Of a stretch of DNA of 64,000 nt, positions 11,341 through 24,800 are shown one piece after another. Under the pieces are notes generated by a model. The model was not told where the DNA came from, searched no databases, and worked only from the letters and a program-made list of their open reading frames with translations. Source of the stretch: Cololabis saira (taxonomy: Eukaryota > Chordata > Actinopteri > Beloniformes > Belonidae); the NCBI RefSeq assembly GCF_033807715.1, contig NC_084599.1, forward strand, positions 15,370,625 to 15,434,624, read 5' to 3'. The number at the start of each line of letters is the position of its first letter. The stretch's first letter is position 1. Made by a program: the position numbers and the translations under genes.

Positions 11341-13285
11341 CTCTGTGGTTGAACGAGGCCGCAGTTGTTTTGGAAATAAAAAAGAAAGAGACTTTGAGTT
11401 TCACATTCAAACGATGAAGAGACCAGGCTGTTGTTGGCAAAGAGTGAAACAAACACATCTTTGACAATATGGGGGTGTATCACTGCCCGCAGGATGGGTT
11501 ACTCCCATGAGTGTGTTAATAACATCCATTCAGACTCGGATGTGTTGCCACCATTCACCATTTAAGATCTAAGCCATCCACATTTATCTGCTATACTTCC
11601 AACTTTCAAACAGCTTTTAAACTGATTTAGTCATTTATTTCCCTAAATTCCTTACAGTACAATTTTATTATTATTTATTCATTTCTCATACCCTCGTGTA
11701 TCCTGTTCAGTCACATGTAAGAGATCAACAAAATGTCTCAACGGTCATGTTAGTGGACTGTTGGACGCAGTGTATAACTTTCCATCGACTCAGCATATCT
11801 TTGTAGCCTACAAACACGTCATTAACGAGAGATCTGAGGGGAATTTTCTTGATAATGCTCCCACAACAACTTCCTTGAAAATTAATGAATGACTGAATTG
11901 ATCCTTGCCTTTTTCTCCTACTGTAAATGGACTAATTTGGGGTGTTGAAATGTTGGTGAACCACATCTGGTTTGGGCAGCTGTCTATGATGCCTTTTTTC
12001 CTATTTTTCTGACATCTTGTTCAGGAAATGATAATCGAACGATGAAGATTATAGTCATTATAGAGTCTGTGATGGGGATACTGTTATTACACTCCAACTC
12101 TTTGAAAAGGAGAAGATTTTCAGAGGTACAAAGTGATTTCGGACAACAAAAAAAATGGAGATGCTGCACAATTGGTAATTGGACAAAGATGACAGCTTTT
12201 ACAGTTTAATTAGCTGAAAATGCTCCGGAGATCTCGACCCGTTAAACCTCTCGTATGTCGCATCTCTGCCTCTGCTTTCAGTTCTGCGTGTGGGCCCGAC
12301 AGCCGGAGCTGAGCTACATTCACATTTGCTGAATGAGGCTTTAGCTAAATCCCACCAGCTGACGGGGCCAGAATCGACTGAGGTGACGGTCCCAAAGCTC
12401 ATCCTGTGGCCTATCTAATGTCCACACCAGAAGTGCAAACCTTTGCAAAGCCCAGCTGGGGACAAAAGAGGGACAAGAGAAGCGACGTATGCCGTCATCT
12501 TTGAGTAATGTCGCTGCAACAAAAGGGCGAACTTAAACAGATAAAAGCTGATAATCTTTGTTGGGAGGGCTTGGCTTGATCATAGCCACCATGGGAAATA
12601 TGTATAGACACATTTAGTCTTCACTGAACTTAATAAGGTGTTCATGTACAGTATATTCCTCATTTAATTTGATGACATGTCAGTGCACTTTAGTGACTTG
12701 AATGGTGTGACATGTGGAGATGGAGGAGCCCGGTTCTCTCAGAGCCCGAACTAGCACAATAATGAACCATGTGAACATTTTAAGTCAGTGATAGCTAGAT
12801 GGTAATTATATTAAGCAGGCGTATACTTAGAGACATCTCACAGCTGACATATAGTAGTTTCCTCATCAGGCTCAGCTGTCATCTTGAGATGCAATGCAAA
12901 CACTTTAAAGTGGTATTTATAGTTCAGCCAGATTGGCTCCCAGTTAAGTCACCTGATATAATGACTGCACGCCCTCCTCTCCTGGGGGTAGAAGTTGAAA
13001 CAAAACCTACAACCACGAAGGAGACGCTGGAGGTTGACCCGGCAGGTACCGACACGTACGTAAACTGTGGCAAAATATTGGTTATGGCACCGAGAAATTC
13101 CAAGCGCCTCGCTGCCGTCTGCCAGGCCCGTCTCCCAGACCCAAGTGTAACTCACTCCGACTCGTTTATCATTCTCCCCTCATTTCCTCAGATGTGGGAG
13201 CAATCTGGTCCGCCCTCATACGGGCAGACACTTCCGGCAGCTCGAGCAGATCAAGACCCACTTTCACTTTGCTCTCTCATTAGGA

Positions 13286-13318
<33 letters not shown>

Positions 13319-13400
13319 AGCTGTCCCGTGATTTCAGTTCCCAAGAAACACTTTTTATATCCTCAAAATGTTTCACATGCAGCTGTTTCCAGAAGAAACA
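11340..13400. other. Intergenic spacer, nothing recognised
   Basis: No exon or recognisable repeat was seen, apart from a short (GA)n tract at about 13284-13312. A 203-codon open frame spanning 12799-13410 has no family motif and runs through the (GA)n tract, so it is treated as chance. Confidence 0.45.
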
Positions 13401-13599
13401 ACAAACATGACACGCCAAAAGTTTTTGACACACCAGTAACAAACCGAAAACAGTTTTTAATTACAATGATGGCAACTTCAACAGAATATGTACACAAAAT
13501 AGAATTACACCATATTCAGCACGAAATGATTGTTCAAGGACAAGCAAGTATTTGGTGTAAACTTTCCCAGAACCAAGCACAGACTTGAACTCTTAAGAA

Positions 13600-15300
13600 A
13601 CTCTCACACAGATGTTTTCAAGGATATGAATTAAGATGCTATTGTTTTTGGTCTGAGAGATCCAATTTAATGAGACCTTCAACTTTATATTCAGCTGCAC
13701 GACCTTTAAAGGCAGATTTCTGTGCCTCTCAGTGAGACATCTGCACCTGCAGACAGGTGTTTTGGTCCACCTCTCAGCTGTCTCAGGGTTCAAGGGTGTC
13801 TTCTCCAGACTAAATGTTTCAGCTTTTTCTACAGATGTTCAGAAGGATTTAGGATCAGGGCTTTTTTTGAATTTGAATTTATTTATTTAAAACAGGGATA
13901 ATGCACAAAAAAAACATTATTCTTGTAAAACAAGAAGAGATGCTTTGAGCCAGGTTATAGCAACAATTGCTAATTTCCGCCTGTAGTCCCTGGGCAGGTA
14001 AAGTGCTAAGCAGATACAATATTAAGATTAATTGAAATAAGACATAATAACCATAATATTAAAAAATTTGACAGAATGCACTAATAAATAAAAGCACGGA
14101 AACAAGAGCGCCAAATCATAAAGTGCACAATAGAGACCAACAGCACATACACTCTCTCTCACTGTCATCACACATTCAAACACATACACATACAATACAC
14201 AGATAAAAATCATCCTCATCCTCAACCACACTCATAACCAGACACATACACACACTCACATAATACTCAACAATGTGTGCAAACTTGCTTACTTAGCAAC
14301 CAGCGCTTTGACAAGCATGAGAATGTGTGAGGATTTGTACATAGAATAAGTTCTGTGGGAAGGACATTCCACTGACCCATGGCCACACAGGAAAAAGAAG
14401 AGCTGCCAAACTGAGTTCTACGTTGAGGAATACTACACTCACCCCTCGTAACAGATCTGATGGGACAAGGCTTCAGAATAGTCCCATGTTTTGTTCGTGG
14501 TCATTCTTGGGTGTTTTATGTGTGTTTTGGGTCATTGTCCTGTTGGAAGACCTATGACCTGTATCTGACACCAGGGTTTCTTACACTGGGCAGCACATTT
14601 CCCTCCAGAATAGCTTGATTCTCTTGACTTTTCATTAAATTCTGTACAGATTCAATACACCTTGTGCCAGAAATAGATATGCAGCCCCGGAGCACGACCA
14701 AGCCTCCATACTGCGTAGTTGCTACACTGCTCTTTTCTTTGAATAAATACGTTTTGCATTTGTGAACATAGAGCTGACGTGACGCTTCATTTTGTCTCAT
14801 TTTCCCAGAAGCTTTGTGGTTTGTCAATATGCATTTTGAGGAATTTCAATCTGGCTCTTTGAAGATTTTGTGTTCAACAGTGAAGTCCTCCTCGATCATC
14901 TTCCATTAAGTCCACTTTGGCTCAAACGGTGATGGACGGTGTGATCTGACACTGATGTCCCGTGAACTTGGAGTTCACCTTGAATCGCTTTGCAAGTTGT
15001 TTGTGGCTCTTTGGTCGTCATTCATCTAATCCATCTCTTCACTTTGCATCAATCTTCCTCTTGTGGCAAAGTCTGGTCAGGTTGGCTACAGTCAGTTAAA
15101 CGAGCATCGAGCTGCTCGGAGACTTATAACCGCGACCTTTAACATGCCTGTCTATAATTTTCTTTTTGATGTCCTCAGCCAACGCTCTCCTTTGTTTTCC
15201 TGGGTCCATGTTCAGGGTTAGAACACCATCAAAGCAAACAGCAGTGAACACTTTTAATTAGTCATGTCACTACGGTCAAATTATTTCAATCTTTTCTGGG
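13600..15300 (-). pseudogene. Tc1-like transposon copy, transposase broken
   Basis: The minus strand encodes GLVVLRGCISISGTRCIESV and AILEGNVLPSVRNPG near 14740-14560. These match the Tc1 transposase block around a catalytic aspartate, with the phrase GTMKSQDYQAILEGNVLPSV being typical in fish. Next comes a QQDNDPKHT-type codon run near 14540-14500. Non-coding phrases on both sides match the same family: TTCAAGGGTGTCTTCTCCAG at 13789-13808 and GATGTCCTCAGCCAACGC at about 15168-15185. Stops and frameshifts are present. The copy is interrupted at 13863-14468 by another element. Exact terminal repeats were not defined; related sequence may extend to about 13416 and 15470. Confidence 0.75.
13863..14468 (-). 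mobile_element. 5'-truncated LINE-like insertion inside the Tc1 copy
   Basis: Tc1 sequence runs to GATCAGGGCT at about 13852-13861 and resumes at CTTCAGAATAGTCCCATG near 14470. In intact relatives these are only about 17 bases apart. The intervening 600 bp ends, on its own minus strand, with an AT-rich simple tail (AAATTCAAATTC then A-run), as a retroposed LINE 3' end would. It includes the familiar teleost phrase CTGTAGTCCCTGGGCAGGTA. No reverse-transcriptase domain is left. Class is unresolved. Confidence 0.55.
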
Positions 15301-15469
15301 GACACCAACTAAATTTGTTGAGGCCAGTTTTTTTTTTCATTTTTATTATCAATAAATCAGTGTCTGATTTTCATTGGTCAATTTTCAGTAAATTCGTTTC
15401 AAATTCTTTCAGTGACCATTGTGGGATTTTCTTTCTTTAATGAAAGGGTAGCAACACATTTGTCTAAAT

Positions 15470-17093
15470 ATTTACATGTGTGTAGGACGAAGCTAAAAGA
15501 TATTTTGGGAGAAAAATGCCTGAATGTAGTGCTTTCTTGGTTGTGAGCAGAGGAGTGAATTTAAGAAATGCGCCAATCAGTGTCCAAGGTTTCTGAAATG
15601 AGAGCCAAGTATGTATTTTTGGTCTGGGACTTCGGCCATCTCGGCCATGGACCGTCAGCTTGACCCCTGGGGTTGTATTTGTCTTGAGAAAGAGCAGCTG
15701 TTTCGTGATTGCTGCAGGATTGTGACTCTGTTTGAGCTCTGTTTGGTGGTCTGATATAATAATCCTGCAGTTTCTGGAAATAAATCCAAATTTTAGTTGT
15801 TGTTGTGCATTTGTTTCAGAAAACACATCATATAAGCATTTTATGGAAAAGTTTTACAGGGTGAGCAGTAGGTCAAAGTTTCACCAAAGTGAAAACGGAA
15901 ATATATCCTTCCGTGGTTTGAACAAAAAGGATCATTGGAGGAATAAAAATAGACAACTTTATTGACCAGTTTCATGTGCATCTGAAGCCCAGAGCTCAGT
16001 TGTGCAGGATTTCAGGTTAACTTACAGTCCAGCACTCACATTTGACCAAACATGCAGTTTCATTCATGCCATCATGTCTTTCATCCATCTCATCCCTTCA
16101 ATCCAACAAGTCATGTGTAATTAATGGTCTGAAGCAAGCTTAGTGGCACAACATCTCACAATCTATCTTAACAAGCTGTGGGATGTTGTGCCATTTCTTT
16201 TTTGAAACCACTCATGTTTTGTAAAGTAAATATCATGACAGTATGGATGGTCTTCAGAAAATATGATAAAGAATGGAGGGATTAAAAAAAAAGCTGTTTC
16301 CAGAGAGTCAAGGTTGAAATTAAAGATGGAGCAACTTTTCAAGTAAAATGTACATGTTTCATACAAATCCTGCGTCAAAAGTGTCAACATTCGTCGGTGG
16401 CCCGGCGACCACAAGAGTCGCCGCTTTTGTTCTACAGACACATTCTGTGCACTTAAATGTGCAGCTAGACCAAATTCATCCCATATCTAACGTGGTCTTC
16501 GTCAGTGTTGATCCCAACAGTACAAATGTGTATTTTAATAAGTGCAAACAGCAGAATAGTGAAAAGGGAATCTGTAGCACCATCTCTTGCTCTCTGCAAC
16601 GCGTGTAGATGCAAATGAAATGCACAGTGTGTTAAAAATAGAGAGGCTTATAGTTCTCATGATTACCAGAGAACACAAACACTTATGGGACTCACGGCCT
16701 TGTGTGCAAACTATCACATGTGCTGTAAACAAATTAAGATTGATATGCAGAAACTACCAGGAAATCAAGAGAAAAAATAAGTTAGCATGTCACAATAGAA
16801 AACATGATCATTTACATGAGCATAATAAACAATGATTTAGAAAAATACATGGTTTAATTATGCAAAACATCCTTAAAAGTAACAAACGAATGAAGGGCAG
16901 GAAATGTTACATCCCTGTTTGTTGAGTCAATACAATTCTGCTTCCAGTATCAGCCCTTTATACACTATTCAAGAGGGGGGAAAAAAATACTTCCTATATC
17001 CTGGCTCAAACGTTTTGACTTCAATAGAGAAACTGCTGGCGTTCCAGTGACGGGGCTTGGCAACGTGACCCGGACCAACCACCGGGGGCTTGG
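15470..17093 (-). other. reps2 3' flank and possible 3' UTR
   Basis: The sequence immediately beyond the reps2 stop is non-coding and AT-rich. On the minus strand an AATAAA lies at 15963-15958, about 1.1 kb after the stop. That would give a plausible 3' UTR length, but no other support for this poly(A) site can be seen. Confidence 0.35.
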
Positions 17094-18861
17094 TCAAGTG
17101 GAGGTCACAGGCCGCAGGAGCTCCAGCTGGCACTCCAAGGTGACTCTCTCCTGGTGAACCACCTGCAGGAGACCAAAACAAAACATGAGTCCTGATTACT
17201 GCCGTCTGGGCAGGAGACGCACCTCAGGCGCTAATAACAGTGTTTGTTTTGTTTGCTGCGGTGACGACGGTCAAGAACACAACCCTGCCAGCGCTCCCGA
17301 AACGCTGCAATGTTCGTCATACCACAAAAAAAACAAACCAAAAACCATATACGGTACGTTTGTCCTAAAAGTAGCACGAGAGGAGAGGCCATGAGGTCAA
17401 TTCAGTGAGAGTGAAATGTGGAACAGACTATGTGAATTATGATGTGGACTCCAGGCCCTGACCTCCCGCTCCCAGCTCAGCGGGGGGCGATCAGGAGAGA
17501 CCTGGTTACACACGGTTAACACAAGCATGTGTAGCAGCCTCCAGCTGATCGCCTAACTGCTGGAGTATCAGTGCCATGCAACCAGGTTAATCCTCTTAAA
17601 AAGGACGTGTAATGTTTAGGATACCCTAAAATATGCGAGATGTGTTCTGAGGTTTTACAACAACAAAAAAAAACACATCTCCTCACCTGAGAAACTATCA
17701 CGTGGCACATGTGCAGCATTTACAGGACCAGGCACATTCGTTTTAAATGAACGGATGAAGAGACGCCAAGCCCACTTCTTTCTTTTTGGTCAGGAGACAC
17801 TGATGCTGGGTGAAACGGCAGAATAGTCAGTCGTCCCTGATCTGATTTCAGTGAAAGGTTAAGAACTCCCTTTCTGTGGAGACTGTTTCTGCAGCCGCTC
17901 ACACACTCAGCTGTATCTGCACGCCCTGGTCCCCCAGGCTGCTTTTTAAGGAAGACAGTTGTGAGTGCCAGTGGCTGTTTGGTATTTCGGTTCGCCCCGC
18001 GTCTATATAAAGACACATGTGCATTTCTCTGCAGAATTCCTCGGATGCTTCGAGGACGTAGAATGAATATATATCATCCCAGATGACCTTTTGCAAACTG
18101 AAGAAGAAAATTTAAAAGAAAAGGAAAAAAAAAACAAAAAACAAGCCTCTAAATTGCATTCTACTTGAGAATAACACGAAAACAGCCAGCTCTTTTTCTG
18201 GTGTTTATTCTTTGGGCTCTGTTGTATTACAGCTATAAAAGCCTTCCATGTGAGCGTGAAGGTTTCACTCTTGGATGGCTTACAAGGAGAATGGCAGGCA
18301 TGCAGCATGTGTTTGTAATGCGAGTGTGTGTGCCACAGGCGCATCCCCAACGCAAACAGCCAAGTCTTTGCCATTAGTTCAGCTATGAGTGATGAGCAGG
18401 GGGGCAGACACTTGAGCTTGGGCCTTTTCACCGACTTGGGCTCGCGGGAGTTTTTGCTCTCAGATGCAAATGAGAAGAGTTCAACTTGTCCAACACAACT
18501 GGGAGATCTTGAGAAAAATATTATGACAAACAATACCACACTCCCGTGGCCGCAGCTGGAATGAAGCGTAAAGTCTCATCCTTGTTTGAACTGTTTAATG
18601 TGAAGGCTGCGCTCTCTAAGACCTGCAGGGATGGTTTCTCGTTCCAGTTTCCCAGGGGAGGTGGAGGGCAGGGGAATATCATAAAGTTCACACGGACAGA
18701 CACACTCTGTATTGGCACAAAAAAACGGTACTGGTAACCACAAACTAGGACTGACCTTAAGTTGCTGTTGGAGCTCGCTGTTGAGGCGTGTCAGTACTGC
18801 GTTGGTTTCCTTGTTCTTCCGGATCGCCATCTGGATCTCCCTCTTCTGTTTGGACAGCAAC
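17094..18861 (-). CDS. reps2: reps2 exons 17-18: C-terminal coiled coil and stop
   Basis: Exon 17 (18861-18756) encodes [18 protein letters not shown] then [17 protein letters not shown]. Exon 18 (17162-17094) encodes [20 protein letters not shown] followed by ST and TGA. The heptad-like spacing of leucines and the residues match the RalBP1-binding coiled coil at the REPS C-terminus. The intron between them holds long open frames that have no coding support. Confidence 0.92.
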
Positions 18862-21800
18862 CTGACAGAAAAACCAAGTTTAAATTCATCCGCTTTTCTT
18901 CTTTTTAAAATTTGATCGAAAATAAAGGCTTAATTTGGAGAACAAACAAAAACGCTCTAACGCTAAACGATGGCGTGCGGTTCAAAAGGATCAGACTATT
19001 GCAGCCACACATCAGTCAACAGGTCATTGCTTGGAGTCGCCACCGTTATTGATGGTCACCTTTTACTCCCGTGTCAGTTTCAATGAGCTGTACGGGCAGT
19101 AAGGAGACAGAGACACACATGCTAGAGTCATTATGGTGAATTAGTGTGTGCCATAATGTCGGCTGAATTCCCCTTTCTGAGTGGGTTTCATGGGATTCCT
19201 TTAACTTTAGAGAACGTACAAGGGCCGGGCCAAATATTTCAACACTTTCTCCAGGACCATAGTAAATGATGCCCACATCTGCATTTTAGTACCTTATCCT
19301 TTAATATTCATACTGTATATGCATGCACATTACCACAGATAATCCAAACTGCCTATGAAATAACAGGCACTTCAGAATGATTTATAGAGTGCCATTAACA
19401 GGATTTTTTTTCTTTTTTTTTACATCAATGCTCAGTTGATTCTTAAGACTGATGCAAATATATAAAGCTAAACAATGAAGTAAAAAATAAAAAAGGTAAC
19501 AAAGACTTTCTGACGTGTCCGGCCGCTAGAGACCATGTTGGCCCCGTAATTCACTACAAGAGGCCATTTTCACATTTCATGGACTTTTTTGATACAATGT
19601 TTATATCAAACATCATTTACACACGTTTTCATATAAGTTGCATTTCTACGGTAAAGTTCAGTCACTCTTGCCAAGTTTAGCTGCCTCCTAGTAGATGGAA
19701 TACAAACTGCTGAAGGTTAAAGGAGACAAATGGTTTTTCCTTTCTTCTTGTCATACATCTGGGTGTCTAAGGGATTACAAACCTAAAAAAACCACAACAT
19801 AAAACAAGCCCGTCACTCTGTTGGGGACACTAAAGCATAAAAGTATGTCATTTAGATTTTTGGGGTATTCATGGGGTACTGGGATGTTACAGCTCATAAT
19901 GAAGTAACATCATCCAGTCTGCCAAACTATCTTCATCTAGTTTCACATCTTTCTCCATTTGATGGACCTTGGAAGTGGGTAGTGCAAAGATGTAAGAGAC
20001 ATGGAGTCAAGTGTGTCCCTCTCTTCCATAAAACATACAGGACTGTCTCAAAAAATTTGAATATTGTGATAAAGTTCTTTATTTTCTGTAATGCAATTAA
20101 AAAAACAAAAATGTCATACATTCTGGATTCATTACAAATCAACTGAAATATTGCAAGCCTTTTATTATTTTAATATAGCTGATTATGGTTTACAGTTTAA
20201 GATTAAGATTCCCAGAATATTCTATTTTTTGAGATAGGATATTTGAGTCTTCTTAAGCTGTAAGCCATGATCAGCAATATTAAATAATACAAAGCTTGCA
20301 ATATTTCAGTTGATTTGTAATGAATCCAGAATGTATGACATTTTTGTTTTTGTAATTGCGTTACAGAAAATCCCAATATTCTAATTTTCTGAGACAGTCC
20401 TGTATGTTTATGAACAGAGATGTGAAAATATAGATGTCATGCATCCACATGGTGTTTTTAACCAAAGCTTGTCACAAACCTTTTGTGAATATGTCTAGAA
20501 AGGGTGAAATACGCCTCTTTTCAACAAAAACATACAGGGTTTAACATGTGTAACTAACTTTTGGCCAGGTTTGGCAGAGGGGAGGAATGGCATGGCAGGT
20601 GGAGGTAAGGTCTCCAGGTTCTGACTCTCTGGGTGGTATTTCCTGCGAATAGGCTTCTGTGGCGCCTGACTGTGAGGAGTGCCAGAGATGTCCTGAAACA
20701 TAACCAGACAACAACGTTGAGCTTGTTTTGCAACAAAGAGGATTTGCTTTACAGATACGGCAGAACTCTTGCACATCTTGTCTGTGAGCGGCTCGGACCT
20801 GTTTTGTATTCAAGTCTTCGGTACTTGGTCCAAATCTTGAGCGTGGACCCTGTGCTCCGGGTTTCATGCTGATCTCTTCCTGTAACACAAGCAAAGGGGC
20901 AACTGTGAAATAAAATGGCACGAGAAAACCTGTACAAGGAGGCAGGATGAAAATGTGATGACATGCGTCTGGCCTGACCGACAATACATCAGAGATCCCC
21001 ACGCAATTCTCTCAAACGCTGCTGTTTCCCTCCCATGATGGATTACAACATCTCCCATCTGCGCTTTAACCATTCTCCTTATTTAAAGACAAAGTTTAAT
21101 GAACCGTGAACCTTTCTTATTTCTCAACTTTCACAGCTAGACTCTGATTATTTGCTGTGGAATCTAATTTTTTTATTTTTTATTGATTTTTTGTGATAAA
21201 AGCAGCATCTCTGTGGACTGTCTTTTCCTCACATGCCAGTTCTCCTGGCTGCTGTCTCCATCATGATGGCAACTGCATGGCCCGGGTTTTCCTGATGACT
21301 GGAGCAGGCCCACGATTGTTAACTCCAGCCAGGAAACCTAAAAATGCATTTAGCTGAGAACGCAATGCACTCGCACAGAAATGGTCCTTATTATTCGCTG
21401 CAGCATTGGATGTGAAACGCAACCGCAGCATGGAAACATTTAAGAGCACTGTAGTAGTCGCTGCAGCGGCAGAAAACCACAGGAGCCCCGGGGCAGTTTG
21501 TGTGGTCACATCAGCTGTGGGACGTGCATGTGGAAGCTGGAGCAAAGCTCTGAAGAAGTGTCTGCATGCTCACTGCTTTGAAAACTGGCTTCTTACAAGT
21601 GGCCCCATTTAAATAGACCCTACAGTTCAAGCCAAGATAAGGGAACGTCTTTGACCCTGTCAGACCGCCGGTCTCTGTAGCTTGTATTTCCTTGTGTGAC
21701 GGATGGAGGAGACTGTGGGCCTTGGTAAGCACATAGCCAAACCTGACCTGCACATCGCTAGCTCTGCAGAGCTTTAGCTTCGGGCTCTGTGCCTCAACTG

Positions 21801-24800
21801 CAGCCAAACGTCTTTCCACTGACCCCCCCAGAGCTCACTTTACAGACTTTCTGTGCAGAAATGTGAAGAAAAATCAGCTGAAACAAAGAGAAGGCTAAAT
21901 GAAGTGAGCTGCAAGTGGAGTCAGAGGGGTTCAGCATTAGTGATGGAAAGGAAAGAGAAGTGGCATGGAGATAAGTGAAGTAAAACAAACAAAGACAAGA
22001 ATTAAGTCAAATGAAAAAGAGACAAATGGTGTTAAAATGAATCAAATTAAGATCAAGCAGACACACCGAAAAGTGATATAAAGAAAGTATGGAAAGGGAG
22101 TGAAAGGAACTACAATATGTGAAGGAAGGTGAAAAACAACTAAGAAGTTAAAATAAATGGAGTGACAGGCATTAAAAAAACATGATGAATTTGAATGTAC
22201 AGATGTGAAGCTGCTTTTCCATTCATCACAACTGTAACCTCAGCTGCTTCCTAGCAATCCTCGCAGGTTCTACATATTTTATAATAAGCAGCCATTTCTA
22301 ACACCAGCTATAGTTCACGCTTGTGAAGCTCTCTCTCTCTCCGAGGAACTTGGACGGTCTGGATTACAGTTTCCTTTACTCCATGAAACATATACACAAA
22401 GTGCATAGTTATGCCCGGAAAATCAGATGGGGATGGTTTTAATTAACTTAAACGTCAAAGATATAATGGTATAGAAATGTTTTCTATGGGAACCAGAGGA
22501 GGCCGGGGTTAAATCAACGGGTGGAAGGATGGGGGGTGGGGGGCATATGTCTGCAAGACCACAGACTGGAGGGGCAAAATATTGCAAACTGATGAAAAAC
22601 AGAGTTCACTGGAGACACAGTGAGAAATAGAAAAAAAAGGGAAAGAAATATGCTGAGAACTTTAGCAACGTCCATGTTTCTCAGCGAGGGAACATCATTT
22701 TTGTAGTTATTATTATCATTAACACAAGAATAGACAAAATTAGGACCTTTTTTGGCTCAAACTCATATAAATCCTGTACTTTGTATGAGCATCCCATTGT
22801 GCTTTCCGTGTGCCATGTCTCATGGCGTTTCCTTTGGTTGGAGGTACGGGCCTGTCGTCTTTAATGTTTTTAATTCATTTTCTTTTTAAAGGCAGCTGTG
22901 CCCTTTAACCAAAGAACTGCGTCTAATTTGTCCAATAAAAGCCGGCGAGTTGGACGCCATTGATAGAAAGTCCAAAAGCTTCGCTCCCACCGGGACGTTA
23001 TGTGAACGCCAACCCTTTGAAAACGGGAAAAAGTCCACTTAAATGAGTCCAATTATTACAATACACTTTGCTTCTGATGCCTGGAAGACATACGGCTGAT
23101 TTAAAGCAACATTTTTACTGAAAAAGTCATAAATGTGGTGCAGTAATTAACACGTGAGCCATTCATCACAGGAGAGATTGTAAAGGTGAACCTGAGCCCT
23201 GCGTTCGGCCCCAGGGACCGACGTGGCCCCTAAAACAACCCAAACCAAACCTCCCTGACCGAAACCAAACAACTCAGAGGTTAACAGACGCGTTCTGCTA
23301 ATATCTCACACTGTCACAGTCTCAGTGTGTCCAAAGAGTAATGTGTTTTATTTTAAACCTAGTATACTAAGCCTTGTACAAACGTGCTGTTAGTAACGCT
23401 GATTGTTGGATTCTAGACTGAATACCCAAAGGCAGCTGCTCACACAGCATATACATTTAATAATACGTTTTGCAGGAACAAGAACATACAAAACACATGA
23501 AACAACAAACTTAATCCTCCACTTAAAAGTCCCCTGATGAGCTGGTCAGATGTGGTGAGGCTAACAAAGCTGCTGCAGCACAGAGCCAGTACCCTCTCTT
23601 ATGTTTTCACTGTATCTGCTTGTGAAAGATCCTTGAAATGAAATTGGTATTACTCGGTCAGACATTGAAAAGAAGCAGAAACCAAGAAAACTCCAGAGGA
23701 TGCTTAACTTAAGTCAAGAAGGGGAAGCATAAAATAGCAATTTGCACTTTTTGGTAACATTTTTTATCATTTTTCTGCAAAGGAATATTCTCTTCTCACT
23801 CAAAACGGCTTGTATTTGTGCTGTTTTGGTCCTTAACAAAAGTTTACCCTCTCTACCATCTAATAACAGACCAAGGGATGTTTTAACTCTGCCTGTCTCT
23901 AAGGATGTGAACACGGCTAAACAGAAACACAAAACAAGTACAGTACATGCCCCGTATGTCGGTCTGCACAATTTCACTTTTGAAGTGCAGTAAATTAGCC
24001 AGGATATTTCCTAATACGGTGCTCGTTCCTGTTTCCTAGATCCGGCTACCCGCTGGCAGAAGAGGAAATATCAGACGTTCTCATGTGCAGGAGAATAAAA
24101 AATGGCATGAGAACAAAAAGGAAGGAGGAACGCTGAACCGCTGGATATACTCCGGGAACACATGGAGATGAGGTTCGGGTTAAAAAACAGAGAAATAAGA
24201 AGAATATCATATTCAACTGGTCTGTTTGCTAGAAGAAGGTGCTACAGTTGAGGGGACCTGGTAAACAACTTGGAGGTAGACTATTTAAAAAAAAAAAAAA
24301 AGAAAAAAAAACCCTCAACTTGCAATATTGCCACTTTTTCTTCAGTCTTTAAAATGTTTAGAGTACTTGTAAACAGGCTTTAACATCCAACTTGAGCTTG
24401 TCTTCATTTGCCTCCAGTCTACAGATGCAGACTATGACTGTATATCCCCTGGATTTGTTTAAAAGTTTGTATATTTGCAAACATCATTTCTGCTGCAGAT
24501 AAAGTTGACATCCTGGAATTATGTTAACGATTTACCTGCACATTTATCATCACTTCCTTCTATGGAACCAGTCTCTGTTGCTTCTTGCTGCCTACAAACA
24601 CTCTAAATTGAGACTGATCCACAACATCTTCTGCCAGACATCGGAGGTTTTATGCTCACCTCTTCTCTGAAGTGGCTGAAATCAGCGAAGTTTGGCTGCT
24701 GCACTTTACTCTGGGGAGCTTTCTCTGAGACGCTGGGGAAATGAGGAGCCTGGCAGGAGACAAGGAAGCCACTAATTATACAAAGGTTTCTGTCTCTTTC

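Noticed and set aside
12799..13410. 203-codon plus-strand open frame
   Set aside because: No family motif, runs through a (GA)n tract, no splice context or codon pattern suggesting a gene; treated as chance.
18003..18539. 178-codon minus-strand open frame between reps2 exons 17 and 18
   Set aside because: Lies wholly inside an intron whose flanking exons join in phase; composition is simple (Lys/Phe/Ser-rich) and unrelated to REPS2.
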